Shown piece after piece: positions 33,906-44,298 of a DNA stretch of 64,000 nt. Under the pieces are notes generated by a model that had not been told where the DNA came from, made no database searches, and saw only the letters and a list, made by a program, of their open reading frames with translations. The translations under genes were made by a program, and so were the position numbers. Source of the DNA: Valencia hispanica (taxonomy: Eukaryota > Chordata > Actinopteri > Cyprinodontiformes > Valenciidae); the NCBI GenBank assembly GCA_963556495.2, contig OY747716.1:31147318-31211317 (forward strand). Reading direction: 5' to 3'. Each line of letters opens with the position of its first letter. Within the stretch, counting starts at the first letter, position 1.

Positions 33906-36781
33906 TGGCCATTTTATAAAGGAATGTTGAATCAGCAACTATTGTGACTTATGATAAAGGGGATACTAAAAAACTTAGACATAGACATGTTTAAAAGACA
34001 TAATACAAGGAACTGGAACTGGAACAGGTCAGTTCAGTGCCTGAACAAAACGGAAGCTTTGTAAATCATTGATGTTTCAAAAAAATCCCTGGAGAAGGCT
34101 AAGATAGCCTGCAGAAGCGTAATGTTTCTACAAGGTGGTCGGGAATACATCATGAAGGCTTCTCACCCAGCACTGCCTAAGGAGTGGACTTCTTCACCTA
34201 ATTAGGCTTACAGCCCTTTAACATTTAATAACGTCCAGCTGGATCTACAGTTCAATATTTAATCCAAGGCTATACTGAGGGATTTCACCAAGATTATGAG
34301 GATTAAGGGACAAAAGAGTATCCCTCCCTGATTGAAACCCACTCCGAGTAGTTAACAGATATATGAACAACTCTGAAAGCAATGAGTGAAGACATAAAAA
34401 CATTCACTCCCGGCAGTTATGCTGTTTGTTCAGACGTCAGAGAAGAACAGATGCAGGCACTGCGTCATGCAGCCGGTGGAATCTGTGCCAGAGCTGTGGA
34501 GGTTATGAAAAGCAGTGAATGGGATATCTTCAGAAAGGCTGTCCTAAAAAGCCTCATCACATATGGGGAGGTCAGTCGACCATCTGCTGACTGATTGTTA
34601 TCTTGGACAGCCTTCCACATATCTGACTATAACATCGGCACATTGAAGGCATTCCCCCAACTGCTCTGATTTGTAAATAAACCCGAAAGCAATAAAGAAA
34701 AATTTGAAAGCTATTGAACAGGAAATGTCAGGTTAAATTTCAAGGAGCCCACACAAACTTAAACCTTAGAGGATTGGTGAATCAGCTGAACTGAAAGGAA
34801 ATGTAAATGTAACAATAGCATCTTTCTTTGGCTTAGTTTAACAATCCTGAGATTCCTCACCTGTCTCTTAGTCCTTGTTGGCTTTCATCTGAACTGACTT
34901 CCTACTTGAAAAACAGATAATACTAACGTGGCCTACTTATTTTCTCCTGCCTTTGCTCCTGTGTGTAATAAGTAGTGATGGCATGTCCTCTTAAGGGAAT
35001 GTAACAATGAATGTGAGGAGGCTTGGTAGAGAAAGGAGAGACAAGGAACAGACACCCAACTAACAAATTTTTGCTATTTTGATTTGTTTTAGTTATTTTT
35101 GTTCTGATCTAGTTTTCCACTTCTGATTTAATTTAGTTTGATTTGTTAAAATATATTATATTAAAATTTATTATATTAGTTAAGACTTGTTTGATTTCCA
35201 ACAACTCCAAGTTGATTTTTTTTTCACCCAACCCCCCCCCCGCCCAAAAAAGAATGTTGACAAATATAAATGTCTTTCAGAGAAAAGAGCTTTGAGCAAC
35301 TCTGCAAAGCACAATAAATGTAACAAAATTAGTTTATATTAGAGTAGATGAAATGCATGTTTTACATCACCAACAATAAAGGTATTACAATTATGTTTGT
35401 AAAGATTCAGTGTAATCTTACACATAAAAGAAATGGACATCTAAAATTTAAAAATAATTTTATTAAACTTATTTATTACTTAAATTTGTTGCCTCAAAAT
35501 GTCCCTGAATGCAGCAGTGTAGGGTGATAAACTCAATGCATTCCTTACTCTGAATGAAAGTTCTTTGAGGCCAGAGTGAAACTGTCAAATCCATAAGATT
35601 GTTTGTTTGTACTGCTTTTAGCTTAAGAGCATGTAGATATTTTGGATGTCTGTGTATTCAGCAGCTGTTATCCCTTAAAGTCAGTCACCTCCCTCCTTCC
35701 ATCTTCCAGCCGAGACACCTTTGACCTATGTTTACTATAGGTGAAACACTGACTCCACATAATTGCCTAACACGCGAACATTAATACTTCACAGTGCCTG
35801 CTAGACTGCTCTCATTATCCACAGTGATTTTCCCAGTGTATAGGAAGCATATGTCAACAAGCTCCTCCAACTGCTCTTTAGGTAATCTTTGTACTGACAT
35901 AAAAACTACTGAGATTAGGAGAAATGGTGAATTGATGAAACACTGATGTTAATGTCTATGTTTAAAAAAGTAAAACTATGTGTCCTTTTCATTTCTTTTC
36001 ACTTCACAACAATTAAATAATTTTCTGTTAGTCTACTTTGTCAAATAAAATCTTATAAAAAATTGGTGAAGTTTGGGTTTGTGATGGGAATGCAAAAACA
36101 CTGAAAGATGCTTTCGCAGGTTAGGTTACTTCATATCACAGTGGCATGGCAATAGTCTAATTTTTTTTTTAAACAAAAACCACATTTAATCATGCGAACG
36201 CAATGTATTTGTCGTTCACATTCAATTTATTCCGAGTCATGCACCACTGTAGATCGCTTCTGATTTTCTAACAAACCGATGAGGATATGAAGAGTGAAGA
36301 ATAGTTCAGGAACCTTCCCAAAAATATTCCATCAAGCAATACCATCCACTATAAACTCCGATATGCAGAACTAATGTAAATTTTAAAAGCATGCTTTGGA
36401 ATGATTTGCAATTAAAGAAATATTTTAAAATCATACATGAAACTTGAGGTCAGAGCAAACAGATCCCAACAGAGACGTACTGTAAAAAGTAATAATTCAG
36501 TCATGCATGTTATCATAAGCATGACAAGCAACTGAAGAAGTTAAAGTTTTGCTGTTTGTTTCAATTTGTCTAATTACATTTTTATTAAAGGCATTTATAT
36601 TGCATGACGTACAGCAATGTTTTTTTTATAAAGAAAAGTGTTACGTTTCAACACCATTTATAGTTTCAACTACTGGTTTTAGTTTACTTAATAGGCATTC
36701 AAAAATTTGTTCTTGGTTTTACTGAATCCTGTTGCACCTGAGGATTTACCACTTTGAGCTCTGCACTGCACCCACAGGACC
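33906..36781. other. Unique non-coding sequence with one unassigned frame
   Basis: A 70-codon frame at 34382-34594 (beginning MSEDIKTFTPGSY) is followed by a GAG-GTCAGT sequence within it that could be a donor. I recognise no domain and cannot place an upstream exon. The rest is AT-rich with a C-rich run near 35232. Confidence 0.35.
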
Positions 36782-36949
36782 ATGGACCACAAAGCTGTAA
36801 CCACTAATGCTGAACAGATGTTCATCAGCTGCCGAAATGGGATGAACTCTTCCCGCACGGTGGTTGGTTTCCACTGGGGGCTTTGGCTGCATTTAGGCGT
36901 TGCCACAGTTTATTTGCTTGCTGTGACACAAAAATCACCTGATAACAAG
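36782..36949 (+). other. Candidate first coding exon, type II membrane protein-like
   Basis: An ATG in strong context (GGACCATGG) opens 56 codons that end precisely at a donor (AACAAG then GTAAAC, 36950). The predicted peptide starts MDHKAVTTNAEQM and has a hydrophobic stretch around residues 28-48 (HWGLWLHLGVATVYLLAV), then a short polar tail. An N-terminal cytoplasmic segment followed by a signal anchor would fit a type II membrane protein, for instance a cytokine-type ligand, but no homology is claimed. No second exon was recognised downstream. Chance remains quite possible. Confidence 0.25.
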
Positions 36950-38250
36950 GTAAACAGTCACGAACTAATTCAGTTGATAACTCCACGGCAGGGATTTAAA
37001 AAAAAGGGATATCTTAATGTCAGTATATGTGTGTGTGTAAGGGAGGGGTATTAGCATTAGATTGTATGATGTTTCTTTGATTTGACCGAGATCTGATAAC
37101 TGATTGGCAGGTTGCTGTTTAATCATGGAGTAGAATTGCTCCCACGACTGAAAGAAGAGATTGAAACAGGAACGGTTCCTCTGACTAACCCGGCTACACA
37201 GATGGGCCGTGTGGGAGGACAACAGATTTCTGAAAACTACTAATAGATGGAGAGAGTTCTGCTTTACCAAGAATAGCACATAACCTCTGCTTCCCTTCCT
37301 GTTGCGCCATAAAAGTGATAAAAACTGGACCCACTTTTTCTCCAACATAACTGTACAATTAGCATTTTTCACAAGGGAAGTGTTTTATCAATCCACACAG
37401 TTATCAGTGAGATGGAGAGAGAGGAAGCCTTAATGAGCCAGGAGATACGACAACATGTGGTCATCTGATGGAAACACCATTCACCTGCTGACTGAGATCC
37501 ATATCTTAAATTAAGAGTTCTCTGCCCTAGCAAGGGATGGATAGCATTCAGGGGGATCTGAATGCAGTCGTCAAACCTTCATATGTAGGTTATGCTGCAG
37601 GATTGTTTTATACAACCGGCTTGTTATGGTGTGTTTACGTAAGTGACCCAGGCAGTGTGGGTCAGTAGACCTAATCCTGTGTGTGGAGAGTAGCTCACTT
37701 AACCAGAGCCATTTGATGGACTTAGCACTGCATGATCATTTGCTGACATGACCCATAAAGTAGTTCAGAGTTACTTGTTTTATTTGAGATTTCACATGGA
37801 AGTGATGTTTATTCTCTTTTCATTCCACTTTTAATGGAAATAATTAAGAGAGAAAATTTCTGAACCTTCAGTTAAGTCAACATGCAGCAACACATTTCAC
37901 TATCATTAAAGTACAGGAGTGAAACTTATGAAGTTTCCTTCTCAATCACCAATAAAAGCATGCATACACCACAAGCAGCATTCTCTCACCCAAATTAATA
38001 AAATCTCACTGACACATACCAAAAAGGATGCACACACACTCTTAGGGTTCATATATGTATATGTAATAGTAGTGTGAATGAGATACTAATACTTGTTTAT
38101 GTGTGAGATTATACTAGTATGAATGAAAGCCATCAACCAGTGTGTGTGAGAGATAATTTTGACCCAGAGGAGGTGGGGCTAAAACTTTGAGATTGTAATG
38201 CGCATGCGGGTGTCCTACTATTAGTAGGACAGGTTTAATGGAAATACTTG
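36950..38250. other. Non-coding sequence
   Basis: No element recognised. Includes a perfect 9-bp hairpin (GTCCTACTA and TAGTAGGAC, 38212-38230). Confidence 0.4.
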
Positions 38251-38515
38251 TAGGGGGTGACCATGGGTCAGGTAGTAGGAGTTCATCTTTTAACCCGTGG
38301 ATTGCCGGTTCAAACCCCCACCCTGTCCATCTCGGTCATTGTGTCCTTGGGCAAGTGCCTGTGAATGGCAGGCTTTCTTCTGTCAGTGTGCCCCAGGGCA
38401 CTAGGTAACTTACCACCATCACATGGGAGTATGAATGGGTAAATGACTGAATGTATTGTAAAACAATTTGTGGTCCTCCGACTGAAAATGTGCTATACAA
38501 ATGCAGGCCATATAA
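38251..38515 (+). mobile_element. tRNA-derived SINE, plus strand
   Basis: The head has an A-box-like TGGGTCAGGTAGTAGG (38264-38279) and a B box GGTTCAAACCC (38307-38317) at tRNA-like spacing. The body includes CCTTGGGCAAGTGCC. The tail region AAAATGTGCTATACAAATGC resembles the L2-type 3' end motif (GTGCTTTATAAATA) of LINE A. Edges are approximate because no target duplication was identified. Confidence 0.7.
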
Positions 38516-39370
38516 GACTAAGTTGCTATTATTACTTTGAAAGGGACATCTATCAAAGCTTCTGTCTTACTGTTTCTTATATTGTCACGTATGTTGGCAA
38601 ATCTAAAAATTATTTTTATGTGAGTTCTAATGTGAAAAAACTTTGCACATTTTGGAAAACATCAAATCCTCTCATCTTTAAAACCAGTATGTCATGAGTG
38701 TTGGGATCAAGGTTGTAAAATATATAATGTACTACTGAATTCGATGTAACAATCTCGTCCCCCCCAAATAAATCAAATCAAACTTTATTAATAAAGTGCT
38801 TTTTATACAAACATTGCAACTCAAAGTGCTTTACATATTAGAATGACCCCACATATACCACATTCCCATCCCTCCCCCACAGATTTAAAAGCATGTTCAG
38901 AATCATAACCCCCCCAACATCCCAATTCGCATGCGCACACACATGCAAGAGCAACAATAAATAAAAAGGACATTGGGCAGAGTACAGATAAGCCAGGTAA
39001 GGTAAGGAAATGCCGTCATAGGAGCCATCTGCACTGGCAGCAGCACATCAACAGCAGCAGCCAAGGCACTGACACAGGGTGCCCAGAGGAGGCAAGGCTG
39101 AGACCCCCACCTCCACCCAAGCGCTACCTGGAGAGCACCCGGGAAGCCAGAGCCGACCACCACTCCCGAGGCAGAGGGCTCCCATAGAGGAAACACTGGA
39201 AGGAAGATTAAAATAACAAGTTAAAAAGTGGATAAATATGATAAAACTAAGTAGTAAAACACAGATAAAATATGTATTCAATTGAATTTATTTATATAGC
39301 GCCGATTCACAACAGATGTCATCCCAAGGCACTTTACAAGAAAGTAATTTCAATGCAAACATTCCAATCA

Positions 39371-40025
39371 GTTTTAGCTAAGACGTTTTCAGACAAACGT
39401 TCTGGAATATTTGCAGACAATTCCATCCGGTCTTTAACAGGAGTTGTGTTTTGAAATACACCGCTTTTTTCCGGGACATTGCCTTTTAGCTGCTTTCACA
39501 CAGCAAGAAATGCACCAGAGGATCCTGATGAATGTCTGGGGGGGGGTGGGGGGGAGTGGGTGGTTGTATGTGGATATGACGTAAACTTAGTGCTGCAGGC
39601 GTACATGTAATTTCCCCAAACAAAGAGGTTATTGCAAAGATGATTGACGAAACAGCAGATCTACTCACAGTGCTCGTCTTTGTGATGTGTGCAATTTTGC
39701 GCACATGGAAACGCTTAAGAGACATCAATGAAGAAGCTGAAAGGAAAATAGTGACATTTATACATCATCAATGTGTGCGCTCACAGTGTTCCCTGAACCC
39801 CTCCCCTTTTCCCCACCGCCCCACACCCCTCCAGCTTTCCCGGAACATTACCTGATAATCTGAATGCAAACACCATACCGCGAAAAGTCGGCTCTTGTTA
39901 CTGGGTCTTCATCCGTAAGATTATCGGTAAAGGGTATCCGGACAAAGTCCGGAAGATGGCTTTCAGACTCAAAACCAAAACAGATGAAGTCCGGAAAATT
40001 ACAATTTTTCATGGCCTGTTTGAAT
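39371..40025. mobile_element. Unresolved insert in LINE B
   Basis: LINE B motifs stop near 39370 and resume near 40030 (TTTAAGGAATCCTAGCAGATT). The intervening 0.65 kb is foreign in character. It holds two similar copies of a CCGGGACATTGCCTTT-like motif (39471 and about 39838), the hairpin TCCGGAC-AAA-GTCCGGA (39937-39953), a G-rich run (39539-39560) and a 71-codon frame (39640-39855, MIDETADLLTVL). The frame looks like a basic N-terminal peptide of a transposase, but no domain is certain. Terminal repeats and target duplication could not be fixed. Confidence 0.4.
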
Positions 40026-40391
40026 GGGCTCTAGTTTTCTATTTAAGGAATCCTAGCAGATTGCATTGAGTGACTGACTGGCAGTTGCGCCCCGTTGATA
40101 CAGACTCCAACTACAGCAATCCCTCATACTGAACAACCGTGTAGCGACAGTGGAGAAGAAAACTCTCCTTTAACAGGAAGAAACCTCCAGCAGAACCTGG
40201 CTCAGTACGAGCGGCCATCTGCCACGACCGTCTCGTCTGTGGGTTCAAGAAGACAGAGCAGAAACACAGAAAGAACAAAAGAACTGATGTATGAGTACTT
40301 TCTATATTAAAGAAAGTAAAATGTTTATAACAGGACACTGGGGATGCTCAGTTACTGGGATACTCCCCGTCCAACAGGGCATTGCAGCTAA

Positions 40392-41037
40392 TGGGCTGTT
40401 TACACGACAACGTATTTCAGCAAAACTGAGGTTTTTCTCTGCGATTCGGCCTCCCGTTTACATGACAACAGGAAAATGGGGGGGGTGAAAACGCAGCTTT
40501 TCGGAAACGGCTTCCAGAGTGGAGAGTTCTGAAAACGCTCGATGATTCGTTGTCATGTAAATGTAAGCCGGAGACTTTTGAAAACGATGACATCACTGCC
40601 AGCCGCCTATGACCATGTTGGACTTGTGCACTTCGCCTTTCTACAGAAAAATAACAACAATGGCAGATCCAGGTATGCTGTTACTGCTGATGCAGCTTCT
40701 GAAGTTATTTGTCCTGTAAGCAAAACTTAGAGATCATCAGGCTTCTATGCTAACGCAAACGGAAACGTATACAGTACGTGCATCAAATAATCAATATGCC
40801 TTTATTTAAGAGGAGGAGAACTACAAGAAGACCGCCATTGTTAGTTATCATGAAATGTTTCTTTTCCAGGTTGTGAGGGGGAAACCTTGGAACACTGCAT
40901 ACACGCGGCACACTGCCATCTAAAGGCTGGGCATATGTATTACATTGTTTTCCATCATGCGCCCTGTTGTGTAAATGCAGTGCGTTTTCACCCCCGTATT
41001 CAAACAAAAACGGCAACATTGTCGTGTAAACAGCCCC
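40392..41037. mobile_element. Non-autonomous PIF/Harbinger-like element
   Basis: 646 bp with inverted termini GGGCTGTTTACACGACAA (40393-40410 and, in reverse, ending at 41036), flanked by TAA on both sides (40389-40391 and 41038-41040). Further inward the two ends share TTTACA- and GCGTTTTC-type motifs. A 3-bp TAA duplication fits PIF/Harbinger. It has no transposase; the small frames are not domain-like. Confidence 0.78.
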
Positions 41038-41325
41038 TAAGTAGGACACCAGATCAGGTGTACCTTCTATGGAGAGAAAAACACTGAGAAAAACAAAGTA
41101 ACCAGTCAAAATAACAGCAAATAATGCAACTGGAGAGTAGTAGAAGAGAAAGTAGCAGAGTGAAGAAAATTGGTCAGTCTGTCCTCCAGCAGTCTAAGCC
41201 TATAGCAGCATAACTACAGAGATAGCTCAGGATGACCTTAGCCACTCTAACTATAAGCTTTATCAAAAAGAGAAAGTTTTAAGTCTGGCCTTAAAAGTAG
41301 ACAGAGTGTCTGACTCACGGACTAA

Positions 41326-41357
41326 AGCCGCGTTCACACCGGTCAGCGCGTCCAGGC
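41326..41357 (+). repeat. Harbinger left terminal inverted repeat
   Basis: 32 bp, exact reverse complement of 44267-44298. Confidence 0.95.
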
Positions 41358-41513
41358 GTCAAATCGCTCAAACGGACGAAAGTCGACGCTTTAAAATTAA
41401 AACCCAGCTGCTTGTACACTTGTGGTCTGCGTCGGCGCGTCGGGGCATCAGCGCGTCACGTCATTACGTCAGCGTGCGGGCGTAGATTTGTCTGTTGCTA
41501 GTTGTTTACAACA

Positions 41514-41807
41514 TGGCGGATCTTGTAGGATCAGCAGCGCGTCTTCAACTACCGGCTCTCCCGGGCCCGGCTGGTGGTGGAAGATGCATTCGGGATCTGG
41601 TCTGCACAGTGGAGAATGTTTCACCGCAGACTGGAAGTCAACCCCGAAGTGGTGAGGGGAGCTGCCGCTGCTCATGGAGAAAGACCACTTCCAGCTGTGG
41701 GGCGAATCGGAGCCAACAACGCAACCAGAGAGGCAGTGGAGACCAGAGAAGTTTTCATGGCCCACCTCAGTGAGGAGGGGGCAGTGCCATGGCAGCCGGC
41801 AGAATAG
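41514..41807 (+). pseudogene. Harbinger transposase, internally deleted
   Basis: The transposase of PIF/Harbinger elements uses a DDE catalytic core with its last acidic residue in a helical C-terminal part. Here an ATG at 41514 (MADLVGSAA) is joined near 41540 to the C-terminal block in a different frame: FNYRLSRARLVVEDAFGIWS, then FHRRLEVNPEVV, then TREVFMAHLSEEGAVPW and a stop at 41805-41807. The block corresponds to the region around the last catalytic Glu (VVEDAFG). The whole central domain with the two catalytic Asp residues is gone, as is the cysteine-containing CVLHN motif usually found after the VNPEVV-type segment. Only the two ends of the gene remain, so the element depends on a transposase made elsewhere. 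Confidence 0.85.
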
Positions 41808-41835
41808 TCATGTCCATACAGGACTGACCCAAAAC

Positions 41836-41851
41836 GGCTCTTTTAAGAGCC
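41836..41851 (+). promoter_or_regulatory. Histone-mRNA-type 3' stem-loop
   Basis: GGCTCT, loop TTTA, AGAGCC forms a 6-bp stem with a 4-nt loop, followed directly by ACCCA (41852-41856) and preceded by CCCAAAAC. Replication-dependent histone mRNAs end in exactly this structure (six-pair stem, UUUC or UUUA loop, 3' ACCCA, A-rich 5' flank), which is bound by SLBP. The purine-rich AAAAAAATTAAGAGCAAAA (41860-41877) lies where the U7 snRNA-binding element would be. The stem begins 29 nt after the transposase stop codon. Sequence match is strong; function here is inference. Confidence 0.7.
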
Positions 41852-42459
41852 ACCCAGTAAAAAAATTAAGAGCAAAACTTTCTGAAAATTTCCACATCTA
41901 TATTTACTATATTATATTTTAGTAATTTGTTTTTCTCTATACATTCATATATACATTCACAAATCCCTTTCATTTATGGATTATTGTTTGTTCTGTACCT
42001 ATATACTTTTGACCTGTTCACCTGTACCTCTCGTTTCCAGGTAATGACTGACAGACTGCTCTGCTTTCTCCCACAAACTCGTCTATGGATATGGTGAAAT
42101 CAATCAAATAAACTCAAATAGTTCTTGCTTTTGTACTTCTGTGATATTTTATATAGTCAATAAAAAGGTATATTTCATTAAGGTAATTATTAGCTGTTAT
42201 TAAAAATAATATTTTCACCCAAATGGCATTACATAGGACAGTAGAATTAAATTAAGGAAAGTAGCTGACCAAAATGTTACATATAAAAATATTTAATATA
42301 AAAAAAAATACATACAACATATATACATATAATAAAACAATAAAATAAAGAACAGGAAGAGAAAGGACCTTATTTGGAGGAAGTGCGGTGGAAGACAGGA
42401 GGGACACAGAAAGGAGTCTCCTTCCTCCCCTGAAAAAGGTGTCAGCCGGATCAGTAAAA

Positions 42460-43997
42460 CTACTGAGTATTGTCCAAATGGGTCAAATTGAGTGTTACAT
42501 TAATTCTTTCAAAAATCAGTCTATGAATGTCAAATTTTAGGATGTCTCTTTCTAGAGGTGACACCCTTTTCAGGAGAGGATGAAGAGAGAGAAGGAAGTG
42601 CATTTCATCATCTGCAGGAGGAGCAGGAGCTGGTTCAGGCCGGGCCTTGAGCGCATCAAGCAGCTTTTGCTGGAACTCTGTTGGCACTGACAAGTCCTGC
42701 TGCCTCCGCCTTCGTTTTCTTGGAGGGCCTGTGAAAAAACACAGTAGAAAAATGTGTTAAAAATGCTTACAATTATGTTGAACAAATATACAAATTAGAT
42801 AAAATTATAAGCAACAGTTTAAGTCTGTATGAAAGGCTGAGTGTGAATTCCAGGGTATACACAGACATTTCAGAAAGTACAAAAAGTAATTCGCCAAGTG
42901 TCTGGGAACCCAAAGAAACAGATTGACATCTTTGAATAAAACCTACATTCCCAACCTTTCCAAACAGCACTACACACCTGCAGGTGCTGGAGCAGAGGAA
43001 GGGCCAGGCTGGTCAGAAGAAGAAGCAGCAGCAGCAGAGGAAGGGCCAGGCTGGTCAGAAGAAGAAGCAGCAGCAGCAGAGGAAGGGCCAGGCTGGTCAG
43101 AAAAAGAAGCAGCAGCAGCAGAGGAAGGGCCAGGCTGGTCAGAAAAAGAAGCAGCAGCAGAGGAAGGGCCAGGCTGGTCAGAAGCAGAAAAGAAAAGGGC
43201 CAGGGGACTCTGGTTCAGCCATGTCACCTGCCTCCATGTTAGCTGGATCTGTCAAGACAGAAAGGAATATTATTGACCCTCCTGTTTATTATGCTTTATA
43301 CCAAGATCACAAATACTTCTACTGCTAGCACTAATAATAAATAGCAAAACTTTGTAGTAGCAAAATGATGTAGGTTTCAGCTTTACAATAATTATTTTCA
43401 TGTTTCTGAGCACGTTTTTGTGTGTGTTTGTGTGCCACTATGTCTGGGTTTTCTTCTCAAAATCACCAACCTTCTGCCTCTAACCGCCCTGCTGCTTCTT
43501 CTTCTGGCTCCTCCGGGTGGTCGTACCCCTCCGCCTGCTCCTCCTCGACCCCCATGTTGCTCGATGTTTCGCGGGGGGCGATGAAGGGTTCGAGGAAGGA
43601 CAGGACAGAGAGGTACTTCCATTTCTGCACTTTCCCTCCTTCTGCTCTGCTCTTCCTTCTCTCTTTCTCTTTTCTGCTCTGCCTGACATATGTGTCCCTC
43701 AATGTCTTCCACCGTTTTTTGCAGATCTCGTCTAAATACACAATGGGAAACTGGTAATGCGTATTTAGTACCGTAGTTGCCCTAACCGCTTTTGGCTAGC
43801 GTAGCGTTAGCTAACATAACAAGAAAGTTAAAAGAAAAAATATTTTTTTCTATGTTTAACTGCTTACCTGGCACTCCAATATCCTCCGATATCTTCCTCC
43901 AAATCAGATCCGATCTCTTCCTGTCTTTGTAAAAAGACGAAGACGGGTCATACAGTTCACGGACATTACATACAGCGACGATCAGTTTGTCCTCCAT
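42460..43997 (-). pseudogene. MADF-BESS accessory gene of the Harbinger element
   Basis: Four minus-strand exons are proposed. Exon 1 (43997-43868) starts MEDKLIVAVCNVRELYDP and ends at CAG-GTAAGC. Exon 2 (43731-43471, acceptor TATTTAG) continues in phase with EICKKRWKTLRDTYVRQSRK and KWKYLSVLSFLEPFI. Together they form one complete MADF DNA-binding domain, then an acidic tail. Exon 3 (43248-42978) is a run of 14-residue repeats (SDQPGPSSAAAAS-type). Exon 4 (42728-42460, acceptor TTTTTTCACAG) joins exon 3 in phase and gives PPRKRRRRQQDL, a likely nuclear signal, then the BESS motif FLLSLHPLLKRVSPLERDIL. The exon 2 to exon 3 junction (weak donor GTTGGT) leaves the repeats out of frame, so there is either a frameshift or another splice choice. 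By analogy with other PIF elements the product would bind subterminal DNA and help the transposase. Confidence 0.75.
43000..43190 (-). repeat. 42-bp coding minisatellite in the MADF-BESS gene
   Basis: About four and a half copies of a 42-bp unit that encodes 14 residues (SDQPGPSSAAAAS plus one). Units differ by a few substitutions and by loss of one GCA triplet in one copy. The multiple of three keeps the frame. Confidence 0.9.
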
Positions 43998-44266
43998 CTT
44001 GAATAAAAAATTTGCCGATTCCCCCATGGAAGGAGTTACTACGTCAGTACAACGAGTCGCTCTGATTGGTTGACGCCGCGCGTCTGCTGCCCGAAAGTTC
44101 AATTTTCCCAACTTGAGCAGCTGATGCCCCGACGGGGCGTCCGGGCATCAGCTGCGTGGACGCGCTGATGCCAGCTGCGCCGACGCGTGCGACTTGCTGC
44201 TTGGCAGTTTGGCGCCCACTAGATGCGTAGATACCATAGACTTGCATGTAATCTAGCTGCCCTGCT

Positions 44267-44298
44267 GCCTGGACGCGCTGACCGGTGTGAACGCGGCT
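44267..44298 (-). repeat. Harbinger right terminal inverted repeat
   Basis: 32 bp, exact reverse complement of 41326-41357. Confidence 0.95.

Larger units (their letters stand above)
41326..44298. mobile_element. PIF/Harbinger transposon with MADF-BESS accessory gene
   Basis: 2973 bp, flanked by TAA (41323-41325 and 44299-44301). The terminal inverted repeats begin AGCCGCGTTCACACCGGTCA and are identical over 32 bp. Subterminal regions are rich in GCG-containing words (GTCGGCGCGTCGGGGCATCA). The element carries the end of a DDE_4-type transposase on the plus strand and a spliced MADF-BESS gene on the minus strand. A second, Myb/MADF-type protein beside the transposase is a known PIF/Harbinger feature. 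Perfect termini suggest recent insertion. Removing the element and one TAA restores LINE B sequence. Confidence 0.94.

Noticed and set aside
41514..41773. Alternative plus-strand reading of the MADLVGSAA frame as a separate protein
   Set aside because: It overlaps the well-recognised transposase C-terminal block in another frame; the ATG is the remnant N-terminus before the deletion.
41836..41851. Presence of an actual histone gene
   Set aside because: The sequence upstream is the Harbinger transposase C-terminus, with no histone coding motif in any frame.
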